DNA from: Anabaena sp. UHCC 0187
GTDB lineage: Bacteria; Cyanobacteriota; Cyanobacteriia; Cyanobacteriales; Nostocaceae
Reading direction: 5' to 3'
Assembly (NCBI RefSeq): GCF_009712035.1
Contig: NZ_VILB01000011.1
Location: 293,872-357,871, forward strand
Length of the DNA: 64,000 nucleotides
In this document: one piece after another, positions 8,960-16,912 of the stretch
Layout: each line of letters starts with the position of its first letter
How positions within the stretch are numbered: position 1 is the stretch's first letter
Notes under the pieces: model-generated
Databases searched by the model: none
Seen by the model: the letters and a program-made list of their open reading frames with translations, nothing else
Told to the model about the DNA's origin: nothing
Translations under genes and position numbers: made by a program

Positions 8960-9508
8960 TTAGACAGTAGTAATGTCTTTTTCTTTTTCTGCTAACAAGT
9001 GGTCAATTTTTTCTGTGTGCTTGTTAGTCATTTTTTGAAGTTTGTCTTGTTGATCCCGTGATTCATCTTCGGAGATTTCAGCACTTTTTTCCTGTTTGCG
9101 AATGGCATCAATAGCTTCTCGACGGATATTGCGAATTGCTACACGACCTTCTTCTGCATACTTGGCCGCAAGTTTGACAAATTCCTTACGGCGATCGCTG
9201 GTTAATGGGGGAATGTTCAACCGAATCACAGTCCCGTCGTTATTGGTAGTTAAACCTACGTCGGATAGAGAGATGGCTTTTTCAATGATGTTCAAGCTGC
9301 TCTTATCGTAGGGCTGAATCAGGATGGTTGAAGAATCTGGGGTGCTAATGTTTGTTAGTGATTTTAAGGATGTTGGTGTACCGTAATACTCCACTTGTAC
9401 CTTATCTAACAAACTCGCATTGGCGCGACCAGTGCGAATTGTATTAAAAGCCCGTTGAGTGGCCTCAACGGTTTTTTGCATTGTCTCTTGAGCTTCAGCT
9501 AATTTCAC
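8960..9508 (-). CDS. frr: Ribosome recycling factor
   Basis: Splits post-termination ribosomes together with EF-G. With the GTG start at 9508 the protein has 182 residues and the usual cyanobacterial N-terminus ([15 protein letters not shown]). The family core with [11 protein letters not shown] and the C-terminal helix LLAEKEKDI are intact. The frame is open further upstream (MAPLWEVL), but GGGAGG lies seven bases before the GTG and fixes the start. The start overlaps the last 14 bases of pyrH, so translation is probably coupled. The pyrH-frr order is conserved widely in bacteria. Confidence 0.96.
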   Translation of the reverse strand: MKLAEAQETMQKTVEATQRAFNTIRTGRANASLLDKVQVEYYGTPTSLKSLTNISTPDSSTILIQPYDKSSLNIIEKAISLSDVGLTTNNDGTVIRLNIPPLTSDRRKEFVKLAAKYAEEGRVAIRNIRREAIDAIRKQEKSAEISEDESRDQQDKLQKMTNKHTEKIDHLLAEKEKDITTV

Positions 9509-10223
9509 AAGAACCTCCCACAAGGGTGCCAATAGATTCTCCCATGACTGCCCGGTGGATATTACCTCGCACCGTTAGGTCAAATACTAGAATGGGGAGA
9601 TTATTTTCTTTACATAGGGCAATTGCGGTACTATCCATGACTCGCAAATCTTTAGCCAAAACGTGGGCGTAAGTAAGAGTAGTAAAACGCTTGGCATCAG
9701 GATAAAGTTTGGGGTCAGCATCGTAAATGCCGTCTACTTTGGTAGCTTTAAAAATCACTTCGGCTTCAATTTCTGCGGCTCTTAAGGCCGCAGTGGTATC
9801 TGTGGTAAAGAAGGGATTGCCTGAACCAGCCCCAAAAATCACCACCCGCCCTTTTTCTAGATGACGGATGGCACGACGGCGAATATAAGGTTCTGCTAGT
9901 TCTTGCATAGCAATGGCAGTTTGAACTCTTGTCTGTACTCCCATCCGTTCCAGGGAATCTTGCAAAGTCATGGCGTTCATGACTGTGGCAATCATGCCGA
10001 TATAGTCGCCGGTTGCCCGATCCATACCCGCTGATGCTGCTTTAACGCCTCGAAAAATATTACCGCCGCCAACAACGATGGCCATCTGCACACCAGTGGC
10101 GATCACCTCTCTTATTTCCTTGGCTATTCCCTCGACCACTTCTGGATCAATGCCATAACCTAGGTTGCCCATTAAGGCTTCACCGCTCAGTTTAAGTAAA
10201 ACCCGTCGGTAATTCGTTCCCAT
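9495..10223 (-). CDS. pyrH: UMP kinase
   Basis: Hexameric bacterial UMP kinase of the amino-acid-kinase fold, which phosphorylates UMP to UDP with ATP. From the ATG at 10223 it has 242 residues starting [17 protein letters not shown]. The nucleotide-binding KLSGEAL and [10 protein letters not shown], the TGDYIGM segment and the base-contacting [13 protein letters not shown] are all present. A longer in-frame start at 10262 adds 13 residues that the family lacks. It is immediately upstream of frr with overlapping ends; a redoxin gene lies 74 bases beyond on the same strand. Confidence 0.96.
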   Translation of the reverse strand: MGTNYRRVLLKLSGEALMGNLGYGIDPEVVEGIAKEIREVIATGVQMAIVVGGGNIFRGVKAASAGMDRATGDYIGMIATVMNAMTLQDSLERMGVQTRVQTAIAMQELAEPYIRRRAIRHLEKGRVVIFGAGSGNPFFTTDTTAALRAAEIEAEVIFKATKVDGIYDADPKLYPDAKRFTTLTYAHVLAKDLRVMDSTAIALCKENNLPILVFDLTVRGNIHRAVMGESIGTLVGGSCEIS

Positions 10224-10297
10224 GAAGTTCCGCTTTATCAAAAAAGTTGCAATTGCCTCCAATTTAAGATAGCAGTACAGTGACTATCTATGTCTAG

Positions 10298-10855
10298 TTA
10301 GATTGTCCGCCATCTGAATACAGTACCAACTTGCTCGGTTTCTGCTGGCTGTATTTCCTGCTGTTGAAATAAACAAGTGATTGCATTTCTTAAATAATCT
10401 ACTCCCTGGGCTGATGCTGCTTGGGGGTGATTATCTATTTGCCCTTTATAGCGCACAATCCCATGATGATCTATTAAAAAAGCTGTGGGTGTAGTAATTA
10501 CACCAAAACTGCGGGTGACATCTTGGGTTGAGTCCCAGATGTAGGGGAAATTTAGCTGATGACGCTCGGCAAAAGCTTTCATCTGCTCAAAATTGTCTCC
10601 AGTATCATTTTCGCCACTACTACCATTTAAACCAATGAGTGTAAACCCACTATCAGCAAATTCCGCTTGGATATTTTTGAGTCTATTTATGTATATTTCT
10701 ACAGAGGCACATTCGTTACATAAAGAAATAACACAAACTGAGCGAAATTTTTTCAGATATTGACTTAAATGGTGTACTTGTTGATCAATGCCGGGCAGTT
10801 CAAAATCTGGGGCATAACTCCCAATCGGAGTATCAGTTATTTCTAGTATATTCAT
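10298..10855 (-). CDS. Thioredoxin-fold redoxin (AhpC/TSA-like)
   Basis: Cytoplasmic thioredoxin-fold protein of 185 residues. After an APDFELPG segment typical of redoxins, a CxxC pair lies in LCNECASVE (Cys46 and Cys49). Close relatives usually have CNHCP; here the sequence is CNECA, so the His-Pro of the loop is replaced. The cis-Pro region (GVITTPTAFLID) is present. It is probably a reductase or peroxidase of unknown partner. Spacing to pyrH (74 bases, same strand) would allow cotranscription. Confidence 0.8.
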   Translation of the reverse strand: MNILEITDTPIGSYAPDFELPGIDQQVHHLSQYLKKFRSVCVISLCNECASVEIYINRLKNIQAEFADSGFTLIGLNGSSGENDTGDNFEQMKAFAERHQLNFPYIWDSTQDVTRSFGVITTPTAFLIDHHGIVRYKGQIDNHPQAASAQGVDYLRNAITCLFQQQEIQPAETEQVGTVFRWRTI

Positions 10856-11175
10856 TGTATGACAACTGCTATAAACACACCATATTATGGAGATGCTGTA
10901 TAAAACGTCTCTAAAGCGGTTTGAATTTTCCCTGTAGGTTTTAGCTACATGAAAATTACTGTATTCTTCTTAGTATAGCCATGATAATAACTTTATTCAA
11001 TTTAGGTTCTGAGAAAATTTACAGAACTTTGACAAAAGTTGGTAATTTTTAGTTAAAACTTTAGTATTAAATTTACAAAAATTTGATATGTATTTATACT
11101 TCTACTCACTTAATTTTCCTAAAATACTCGAAATCATGAGTATTTTTGGGAAAATATGAGAATAGGCAATTTTCA
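10856..11175. other. AT-rich intergenic region
   Basis: Divergent spacer between the redoxin gene (minus) and the alpha/beta hydrolase gene (plus). It must hold both promoters, but no box stands out enough to annotate. Confidence 0.6.
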
Positions 11176-12078
11176 ATGATCAATACTACATTTCCCATGA
11201 CAACTTCTACAAAAATTTGGCAATGGCTTGGCTTTTCTATTTGTTACCAAACCCAAGGGACTACAGGACCTGCTGTAATTCTCATCCATGGATTTGGCGC
11301 ATCATGGTTGCACTGGCGCAAAAATATTCCAGCTTTAGCAGTCAATTGCCGAGTTTATGCTATTGATTTAATTGGCTTTGGGGGTTCAGATAAACCCAAA
11401 CCAGGGGAACAAATTACCTACACACTAGAAACCTGGGGACAACAAGTAGCTGATTTCTGTCGGGAAGTGGTGGGTGAACCTGCATTTCTAGTGGGAAATT
11501 CCATTGGTTGTATTGTCGCTATGCAAGCAGCAGCAACTAACCCAGATGTGGCTTTAGGAACTGCATTATTGAACTGTTCTTTGCGGTTATTACATGATCG
11601 CAAACGTGTTACTTTACCTTGGATGAAGCGGTTTGGTGCGCCAATTTTGCAAAACTTGTTAGCAATTCAATCTGTGGGGGACTTCTTTTTTAATCGTCTG
11701 GCTCAACCAAAAACAGTTAAAAATATTCTTTTACAAGCCTATGCTAACCCAGAAACGGTGACAGATGAATTAGTTGATATTCTGATGACACCAGCCAAAG
11801 ATCCTGGGGCTGCTGCTGTATTTTTAGCTTTTACTGCTTACTCTAGTGGTCCTTTACCGGAAGACTTATTACCTAGATTATCTTGTCCAGTGATTATTTT
11901 ATGGGGAACGGCTGACCCTTGGGAACCTATTAATTTAGGGAGAGAGTTAGCCAATTTTCCCCAAGTTCAAAAGTTTATTCCTTTAGAAGGTGTGGGACAC
12001 TGTCCTCAAGATGAAGCTCCTGAGTTGGTAAATCCGATTTTACTGAATTGGATTGGTGAGTTACTAAGCAGAAGGTAG
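11176..12078 (+). CDS. Alpha/beta-fold hydrolase
   Basis: Serine hydrolase of 300 residues. The oxyanion-hole motif HGFGAS is at 38-43, the nucleophile elbow GNSIG has Ser at about 109, the acid is probably the Asp in GTADPW (about 246) and the His in GVGHCPQ (about 275). Cyanobacterial relatives with this elbow include chlorophyll dephytylase and pheophytinase-like enzymes, but the sequence does not prove that substrate. The frame opens at a TTG (11146); ATGs at 11176 and 11197 are both plausible and neither has a good ribosome-binding site. Confidence 0.85.
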   Translation: MINTTFPMTTSTKIWQWLGFSICYQTQGTTGPAVILIHGFGASWLHWRKNIPALAVNCRVYAIDLIGFGGSDKPKPGEQITYTLETWGQQVADFCREVVGEPAFLVGNSIGCIVAMQAAATNPDVALGTALLNCSLRLLHDRKRVTLPWMKRFGAPILQNLLAIQSVGDFFFNRLAQPKTVKNILLQAYANPETVTDELVDILMTPAKDPGAAAVFLAFTAYSSGPLPEDLLPRLSCPVIILWGTADPWEPINLGRELANFPQVQKFIPLEGVGHCPQDEAPELVNPILLNWIGELLSRR

Positions 12079-12106
12079 TAGGGCAGATGAACTTCATCTT
12101 TGATAG

Positions 12107-12292
12107 TTATCTACCATACCAACTACCATATTTCTTTTTCTTCCGATTTCTGCCAGATTTTTTAGGTTTATAACCTCCACCATAGCCATCATCTCTATCA
12201 TCTTTATCACCTCGGTATCCGCCAGTTAGAAGTTGCTGTTCTTCTATGGATAATTCCACAAGTAAATTAGATAGGATATTTTGATTTGACAT
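12107..12292 (-). CDS. Double-glycine leader precursor peptide (61 aa)
   Basis: Putative secreted bacteriocin-like peptide. The 25-residue leader ends in GG (EEQQLLTGG) and is nearly the same as the leaders of the three following small genes. This is the type cleaved by the C39 peptidase encoded upstream at 14.6-16.7 kb. The core of 36 residues has no cysteine. It is rich in Lys, Arg, Asp, Gly and Tyr (acidic DKDDRDD, then basic NRKKKK), so it cannot be a lanthipeptide or a disulphide peptide. GAGG lies upstream of the ATG. It has its own copy of the shared promoter block (12343-12415). Confidence 0.8.
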   Translation of the reverse strand: MSNQNILSNLLVELSIEEQQLLTGGYRGDKDDRDDGYGGGYKPKKSGRNRKKKKYGSWYGR

Positions 12293-12342
12293 AAATAATT
12301 GTTGACCTCAATTGTTTGATTAGGTGTCATATACCTATGCTT

Positions 12343-12415
12343 ACTTTATAAAAGGTTTTTCGATCAATGTAATGATTCTATGGTCGTAAATTAATAATTA
12401 TAATTTCTATCTTTT
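12343..12415 (-). promoter_or_regulatory. Conserved upstream block of precursor genes, copy 1
   Basis: Plus-strand order: TTTATAA, then AATGATTCTATGG, then TTTCTATCTT. The same order occurs upstream of three sibling genes at nearly the same distance from the ATG. On the minus strand TTATAAAG would serve as the -10 region about 54 bases before the start codon. Confidence 0.6.
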
Positions 12416-12524
12416 GAATTAGATATTTAAGTTGTGAAAATTGAAAGTTAAACATGGTTTAAATATTTTATTTCTAATCAAATACTTCTAGTGATAATTG
12501 TTAGATAAAGACTTTCACTGCTGA

Positions 12525-12549
12525 CATTCCCAGCCAATGGCTGGGAATG
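12525..12549. terminator. Perfect 11-bp hairpin downstream of the 67-aa precursor gene
   Basis: CATTCCCAGCC and GGCTGGGAATG are perfect complements around a 3-base loop, 41 bases after the stop of the minus-strand precursor gene. No U-run follows on either strand, so this may be a processing or stabilising hairpin. Confidence 0.5.
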
Positions 12550-12590
12550 AATCTAATAAGTTTAAACTAGGACAGAACTAGGTTAGCTTA

Positions 12591-12794
12591 CTACCAGCGA
12601 CGGCGGGGTCTCCAACCTCCACCACCTCCGTGCCAGGGACCAGAACCACCCCAGTTACCGCCACCACCGCACCGAGGACCACAGTGACCACCGCCTCTGT
12701 GCCAAGGACCACCCCAGTGACCACCAGATAGCAGTTGTTGTTCTTCTGTAGATAATTCCTCAAGCAAATCAGATTTGATGTTTTGATCAGACAT
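12591..12794 (-). CDS. Double-glycine leader precursor peptide (67 aa, Gly/Trp/His-rich)
   Basis: The 25-residue leader (MSDQN...LSTEEQQLLSGG) is followed by a 42-residue core with 18 glycines, six tryptophans, three histidines, two cysteines and a basic RPRRRW end. The leader marks it as a substrate of the neighbouring C39 exporter. The Gly-rich, His/Cys-containing core could bind metal or act on membranes; this is inference. GGAGG lies about ten bases before the ATG (GGAGGCTGACAAT). A frame overlapping it in another phase is a shadow. Confidence 0.82.
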   Translation of the reverse strand: MSDQNIKSDLLEELSTEEQQLLSGGHWGGPWHRGGGHCGPRCGGGGNWGGSGPWHGGGGGWRPRRRW

Positions 12795-12839
12795 AATTGT
12801 CAGCCTCCATTCGTTGATAGATATTATTTAACCCTCATC

Positions 12840-12910
12840 TTTTTATAAGCTTTATCTCGATAATTTTAATGATTCTATGGTTATAAAATAATCGTTGCGA
12901 TTTCTATCTT
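12840..12910 (-). promoter_or_regulatory. Conserved upstream block of precursor genes, copy 2
   Basis: Contains CTTTTTATAAGC, AATGATTCTATGGTTATAAA and TTTCTATCTT on the plus strand, in the same order as the other copies. TATAA lies about 48 bases upstream of the ATG of the 67-aa precursor. Confidence 0.65.
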
Positions 12911-13228
12911 TAGCATTATATAAATTCATGAATTTATTTATTTTTTACCACTAGGGGCTGACTACTACAAACATGAGTAACTTACAACTTTAAACTGTCA
13001 TATTAAAAAAAGAGAGAGGAGAAAGTTATGGCACAAAATTTAGCAAGTTTCTGTTTTATTTCTCAACGGTAGATGTCAAGATTTACAGATTCAGAGACTA
13101 AGATAGTGCTGATGCTTGATCTCAAGCCATTTATGTGAAATTTTCTCCTCACCCTATAACTATAAATTTGAAAACGAAGACTATTAAGGATAGCCTAGTT
13201 TATAGACTTTAGCTACTAAGGAAGATTA

Positions 13229-13435
13229 TTAACAACCTGGCTTAGAGTCACTATCAGAGGAACTATCATCACCGTCATAAGGTGTAGGTTCATCATATTT
13301 GGGATAGTCTCCGCAACATTTTTGTTTTTTCGGTTTACAGCAAGGGGAGGACTTATACAATCCTCCAGATAAGAGTTCTTGTTCTGCTGTAGATAGGTCC
13401 TCAAATAAATTAAATGTGGTATTTTGATTAGACAT
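13229..13435 (-). CDS. Double-glycine leader precursor peptide (68 aa, Cys-rich)
   Basis: The 25-residue leader ends AEQELLSGG. The 43-residue core has five cysteines (two CC pairs and a C-terminal GC), a basic KPKKQK stretch and an acidic, serine-rich tail (DDSSSDSDS). Disulphide formation or metal binding is possible. No modifying enzyme is encoded nearby. GGAGG lies upstream of the ATG (GGAGGCTCATAATC). It sits between its sibling genes, and each has its own upstream block, so these are probably separate transcripts rather than one operon. Confidence 0.82.
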   Translation of the reverse strand: MSNQNTTFNLFEDLSTAEQELLSGGLYKSSPCCKPKKQKCCGDYPKYDEPTPYDGDDSSSDSDSKPGC

Positions 13436-13478
13436 GATTATGAGCCTCCATTGGTTTACTGATTATTCACTTCTAATC

Positions 13479-13550
13479 CTTTTATAAGCTTTATTTTCAG
13501 AGATTCAATGATTCTCTAGTTATAAATTAATAAATATAATTTCTATCTTC
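13479..13550 (-). promoter_or_regulatory. Conserved upstream block of precursor genes, copy 3
   Basis: Plus-strand CTTTTATAAGCTTTAT, then AATGATTCTCTAGTTATAAATTAAT, then TTTCTATCTT. TATAA is about 46 bases upstream of the ATG of the 68-aa precursor. Confidence 0.65.
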
Positions 13551-13628
13551 TAATTTATATTTAAAGCTATAATAATATCCAATTGATCAAGCATTTTAGA
13601 AACATTGAATCTTTTTATGTGACAAAAA

Positions 13629-13661
13629 CCCACTCAAAAAACAATCAATTTTTTGAGTGGG
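13629..13661 (-). terminator. Strong intrinsic terminator of the 51-aa precursor gene
   Basis: CCCACTCAAAAAA (13629-13641) and TTTTTTGAGTGGG (13649-13661) form a perfect 13-bp stem. On the minus strand it is followed by TTTTTG, the classic layout, 52 bases after the stop of the short precursor gene. It separates that gene from the 68-aa gene. Confidence 0.88.
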
Positions 13662-13712
13662 CTATCTGTTTATTAAACGCTACTTAATAATTGCAAAGTT
13701 CTCAGATGACCT

Positions 13713-13868
13713 TTAAGAATCTTCATCACGCTCGCTATCACGCTCACCTTTTGGACAATACCAGTAGCATTTCTTGTAACATCGTTTATTCTTTCCTCCA
13801 GATAAAAGTTCCTGTTCTTCTGTGGATAATTCGACAAGCAAATTAGATTTAGTGATTTGAGTGGACAT
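13713..13868 (-). CDS. Double-glycine leader precursor peptide (51 aa)
   Basis: A short gene that a 60-codon cutoff would miss. It starts ATG at 13868 and stops TAA at 13713-13715. The leader of 25 residues (MSTQITKSNLLVELSTEEQE then LLSGG) is almost the same as those of the neighbours. The 26-residue core has three cysteines in a basic/aromatic half (RCYKKCYWYC) and an acidic half (ERDSERDED). GAGG lies upstream of the ATG, a shared-type promoter block lies at 13913-13964, and a strong terminator lies downstream. All of this supports a real gene. Confidence 0.85.
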   Translation of the reverse strand: MSTQITKSNLLVELSTEEQELLSGGKNKRCYKKCYWYCPKGERDSERDEDS

Positions 13869-13912
13869 GATTGTTAGCCTCAATTTATAAATAGGTGAAT
13901 AACACCTGTGCC

Positions 13913-13964
13913 TCTTTTATAAATATTTTTTATTATAAATAAATGACTCAATAGTTATAAATTT
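13913..13964 (-). promoter_or_regulatory. Conserved upstream block of precursor genes, copy 4 (divergent)
   Basis: Contains CTTTTATAAAT, then AATGACTCAATAGTTATAAAT. The TTTCTATCTT part is not conserved here. TATAA lies about 47 bases upstream of the ATG of the 51-aa precursor, the same spacing as in copies 2 and 3. Confidence 0.5.
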
Positions 13965-14176
13965 GTAAGACTTTAAATTGTTCTTAGGATATATCTATAT
14001 TTAGGCATATCTCTTTCTTTTAACTCATGTTGATTTTATTTGTCTCATTCATAATAACTCAAGGATGTGTGCGTAATTTTTAAAGAGAGTTATTTATTAA
14101 TTCAGGCAAGAGAAAATGTAGAGCAGAAAATAAAGCTGTCTCTACAAGAAAGTTTTTGAATTTAAATATAGCGATT

Positions 14177-14482
14177 TCATGAAATCAAATTATTTAGAAG
14201 ATTGGGCAAAAAATCACTCAATTTATCACCACTAGAACTAATTGTTAAGAATCCAAATGTAAAAGAAAGTGCCATAGTAATTTGAGAAAATTTGTACTTG
14301 GTGGTTTGTGTGTTAGAATCACCTGAAGCTAAAGTTAAATCATTTTTTCCTTCAGTTTCTAAATCGGTTTTTTGGAAGAATAATTTACCTTCATTGAATA
14401 AACCTAACATTGGAATATTTTGCCCACCAACTACAGATTCTTGTTCGGCATCAGAAAGATATCTAAATAATTTATTTGGCAT
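14177..14482 (-). CDS. Double-glycine leader protein downstream of the exporter (101 aa)
   Basis: Leader-bearing protein of different type. The 20-residue leader ends SDAEQESVVGG; the 81-residue remainder contains a hydrophobic segment (SQITMALSFTFGFLTISS, about 66-83) and no cysteine. AAGGAG lies eight bases before the ATG. It follows the C39 exporter gene by 68 bases on the same strand and is probably in its operon, so it may be either a substrate or an accessory/immunity factor. The leader favours a substrate. Confidence 0.75.
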   Translation of the reverse strand: MPNKLFRYLSDAEQESVVGGQNIPMLGLFNEGKLFFQKTDLETEGKNDLTLASGDSNTQTTKYKFSQITMALSFTFGFLTISSSGDKLSDFLPNLLNNLIS

Positions 14483-14550
14483 ATTATTACTCCTTGCATA
14501 AGTAACTAGATTGGGTTAATTGATTAGCAAAAAACTTTAACAATGTTGAT

Positions 14551-16719
14551 TTATGCAGCTAAAAACTGTAAATGCTCTCCCGGTTTTGATAAAAAAGTAT
14601 CAGGAGTTCCTTGAATTTGTACTTGACCTTTTTCTATGAGAACAATCCAATTAGCTCGGTGAATGACGCTAGGACGATGGGTAATTAAAATTGTGGTTTT
14701 ACCTCTACGATATTCCAACAGACGATCTAGAACATGAGCTTCACTCATCGGATCTAGTCCAGCAGTAGCTTCATCTAAAATCAGTATAGGTGGATTTGTG
14801 AGAATTCCGCGAGCGATCGCTAATCTTTGTCTTTGTCCACCGGAAAGATTTGCCCCAAATTCCCCTAATACGGTTTGATATTTATTGGGTAATTGACTGA
14901 TAAAACCATCTGCATCAGCAATATCACAAGCTTGAACAATTTCTTCAAAAGAAATAGAAGGTGTTCCTAAACGGAAGTTTTCTAAAATTGAACGACTCCA
15001 AAAATGAGGTTCTTGGGGAACATAAACTACTTGTTGTCGGTAACAATCTAAGGCAATATCTTGGATATTAAAAAACCCGATGCGGATATTACCAGAATCT
15101 GGTACATATAGACCAGCCAATAATTTTGCTAAAGTGCTTTTACCACAACCTGATTTACCAATTAATGCAATAACTTGTCCCCCAGGAAGCTGAAGAGAAA
15201 AATCATCTAATAAGTCAATTCTGCCTGGATGATGAAATTGGAGATGGGAACAACTAATATCTGCTACACTAGAAATTTGGGCAATGGGCTTTTGACTTCC
15301 TCCTACTACTTCTGGTGTAGCATCAATAACTTCTAATAATCGAGAAACTGCGGTTTGAGAACGAAAATATTCATCAACAAAACCAACCAATGAGTTAATT
15401 AAAGCTAAAACATTCACTTGTAAAGCATTAAAAGCTAACATTTGTCCAATGCTTAAATTGCCTTTAATTACTAACATACTTCCAAATCCTAGCAAGACAA
15501 CACCACCAATTGTAGAGATGATTTTAGCAATAGTTCCGTTGATAATTGCAATTTGAACTGTGCTAAAAGCAAGATTGGCAAGACGACCAAAGCGACTTTG
15601 AAATTCATCCCAAAATTGAGGAGCAGCATTGGTAGTTTTAATTACTTGTGCGCCTTTAAATGTTTCTACTAAAACACCTTGATTTTCTGCACCTAAAACC
15701 AAGAGACTCCGGGTTTTTTGTTGCAGAATTGGCAAAAAAGGTAAGGTAGATAAAGTTATTAACCCAGCAACTACTAAGACTGCTATTGTTAATTGCCAGC
15801 TATAAAATAACATTAAGCAAAAAGAAATCACAGCGATGAAAAACTGGCTCGGTAAAACAATCACAATCTGTGATACTAATTGGTTGATTTCACCAATATC
15901 TCGGAGTCGGCTAGTGATTTCACCACTGCGACGAGATTCATAATAATTTAAGGGTAATTGCAGAAGTTTGCGTCCAAATTCTAGGACTAAACCTAATTGT
16001 AATCTTTGCCCAAAATGAGAAATCATTAAGGCTTGAAATACTTGCAAACCTCCACTAAATAAACTCATGACGACAACTGCGGAAACTACAACAGTCAGTA
16101 ATTGTACATCTCCTCGAACGAGAACATCATCTGTTAATAATTGAATTAAAACAGGACTTCCCAGAGCTAATAAACCCAGGACAATATTGATCATTAAAAC
16201 CTGAGTTAGCAACCCACGATAGGGTACAATACGGCGAAAAAAGCGCGTTATCCCACCTTTTGATTGTTCTTGGGGTTGCTCAGAAAAGCGATCCGGATCT
16301 GGCTCTAATAAGAGCATTACCCCATTCCAAGCGGTGGTTAATTCTTCTTTAGTCAAATAACGAATACCCACAGCCGGATCGGCAATTACATATTTTTTGC
16401 CTTTTTTACCATATAAAACAACCCAATGATAACCTTGCCAATGGATAATGGCAGGTAATGTAATTTCTGTAATTCTGTCTATAATTTCTGGGGAAGCCTT
16501 AACTGCTCTAGCATTAAAACCGAGATTTTCTGAGCCTCGTTTTAAACCTAATAATGTTGTTCCTAATTGTCCAGTACCAACAGCTTCTCGGCTTTTAATC
16601 ATGCTTAAAAAGCGTCCATAATACTTGCTAATAGAAACTAGACAAGCTGCTCCACAGTCTTCTTCACTTAACTGTAAAGTACATTGGTAATTTTGATGAG
16701 GTTTGAAAATATTGAGCAT
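14551..16719 (-). CDS. Peptidase-containing ABC transporter (C39 peptidase, SunT/HlyB-like)
   Basis: Bifunctional inner-membrane exporter that cuts double-glycine leaders and exports the core peptide. From the ATG at 16719 it has 722 residues. The N-terminal C39 peptidase has catalytic Cys22 (DCGAAC), His98 (YHW) and Asp114 (ADP). A six-helix membrane domain follows (about 165-450). The ATPase has Walker A GKSGCGKST, signature LSGGQRQR, Walker B ILILDEAT and the switch His in ITHRPS. An in-frame start at 16767 adds 16 residues. With the HlyD gene upstream it forms the export machine for the leader peptides around it. Confidence 0.93.
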   Translation of the reverse strand: MLNIFKPHQNYQCTLQLSEEDCGAACLVSISKYYGRFLSMIKSREAVGTGQLGTTLLGLKRGSENLGFNARAVKASPEIIDRITEITLPAIIHWQGYHWVVLYGKKGKKYVIADPAVGIRYLTKEELTTAWNGVMLLLEPDPDRFSEQPQEQSKGGITRFFRRIVPYRGLLTQVLMINIVLGLLALGSPVLIQLLTDDVLVRGDVQLLTVVVSAVVVMSLFSGGLQVFQALMISHFGQRLQLGLVLEFGRKLLQLPLNYYESRRSGEITSRLRDIGEINQLVSQIVIVLPSQFFIAVISFCLMLFYSWQLTIAVLVVAGLITLSTLPFLPILQQKTRSLLVLGAENQGVLVETFKGAQVIKTTNAAPQFWDEFQSRFGRLANLAFSTVQIAIINGTIAKIISTIGGVVLLGFGSMLVIKGNLSIGQMLAFNALQVNVLALINSLVGFVDEYFRSQTAVSRLLEVIDATPEVVGGSQKPIAQISSVADISCSHLQFHHPGRIDLLDDFSLQLPGGQVIALIGKSGCGKSTLAKLLAGLYVPDSGNIRIGFFNIQDIALDCYRQQVVYVPQEPHFWSRSILENFRLGTPSISFEEIVQACDIADADGFISQLPNKYQTVLGEFGANLSGGQRQRLAIARGILTNPPILILDEATAGLDPMSEAHVLDRLLEYRRGKTTILITHRPSVIHRANWIVLIEKGQVQIQGTPDTFLSKPGEHLQFLAA

Positions 16720-16764
16720 AATTAGTAAGATGAGTTGAGTAGGTTGGGTTGACGTGAGGAGATC

Positions 16765-16900
16765 CAACTTTATTAAAGATTTTGTTGAGTTGTGCTGTTG
16801 CTTAACCCAACAGAGAGTATTAGTAACAGGAGTTTATTTGACGGAAGTAAACACAACTTTATTAAAGATTTTGTTGGGTTGCGCTGTCGCTTAACCCAAC
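16765..16900. repeat. Two direct copies of a 47-bp GTTGGGTT/AACCCAAC repeat
   Basis: A 47-base unit beginning CAACTTTATTAAAG and ending CTTAACCCAAC occurs at 16765-16811 and 16854-16900 with few differences. Each unit contains GTTG(A/G)GTTG facing AACCCAAC, so it can fold. A further GGTTGGGTT lies just outside (16742-16750). Copies of the same GGTTGGGTT/AACCCAACC family occur at 27.3, 33.4 and 33.7 kb. The pair fills the gap between the HlyD and exporter genes. Confidence 0.85.
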
Positions 16901-16912
16901 CTACGTTTTTAT

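Noticed and set aside
12578-12763. 61-codon frame overlapping the 67-aa precursor gene
   Set aside because: A shadow of the Gly-rich precursor in another phase; lacks leader and ribosome-binding site.
13028-13072. 14-codon plus-strand frame behind AGGAG (MAQNLASFCFISQR)
   Set aside because: A good ribosome-binding site but too short, no leader motif and no neighbour on that strand; kept out of the gene list.
13216-13404. 62-codon frame overlapping the 68-aa precursor gene
   Set aside because: Shadow in another phase; the true frame carries the double-glycine leader.
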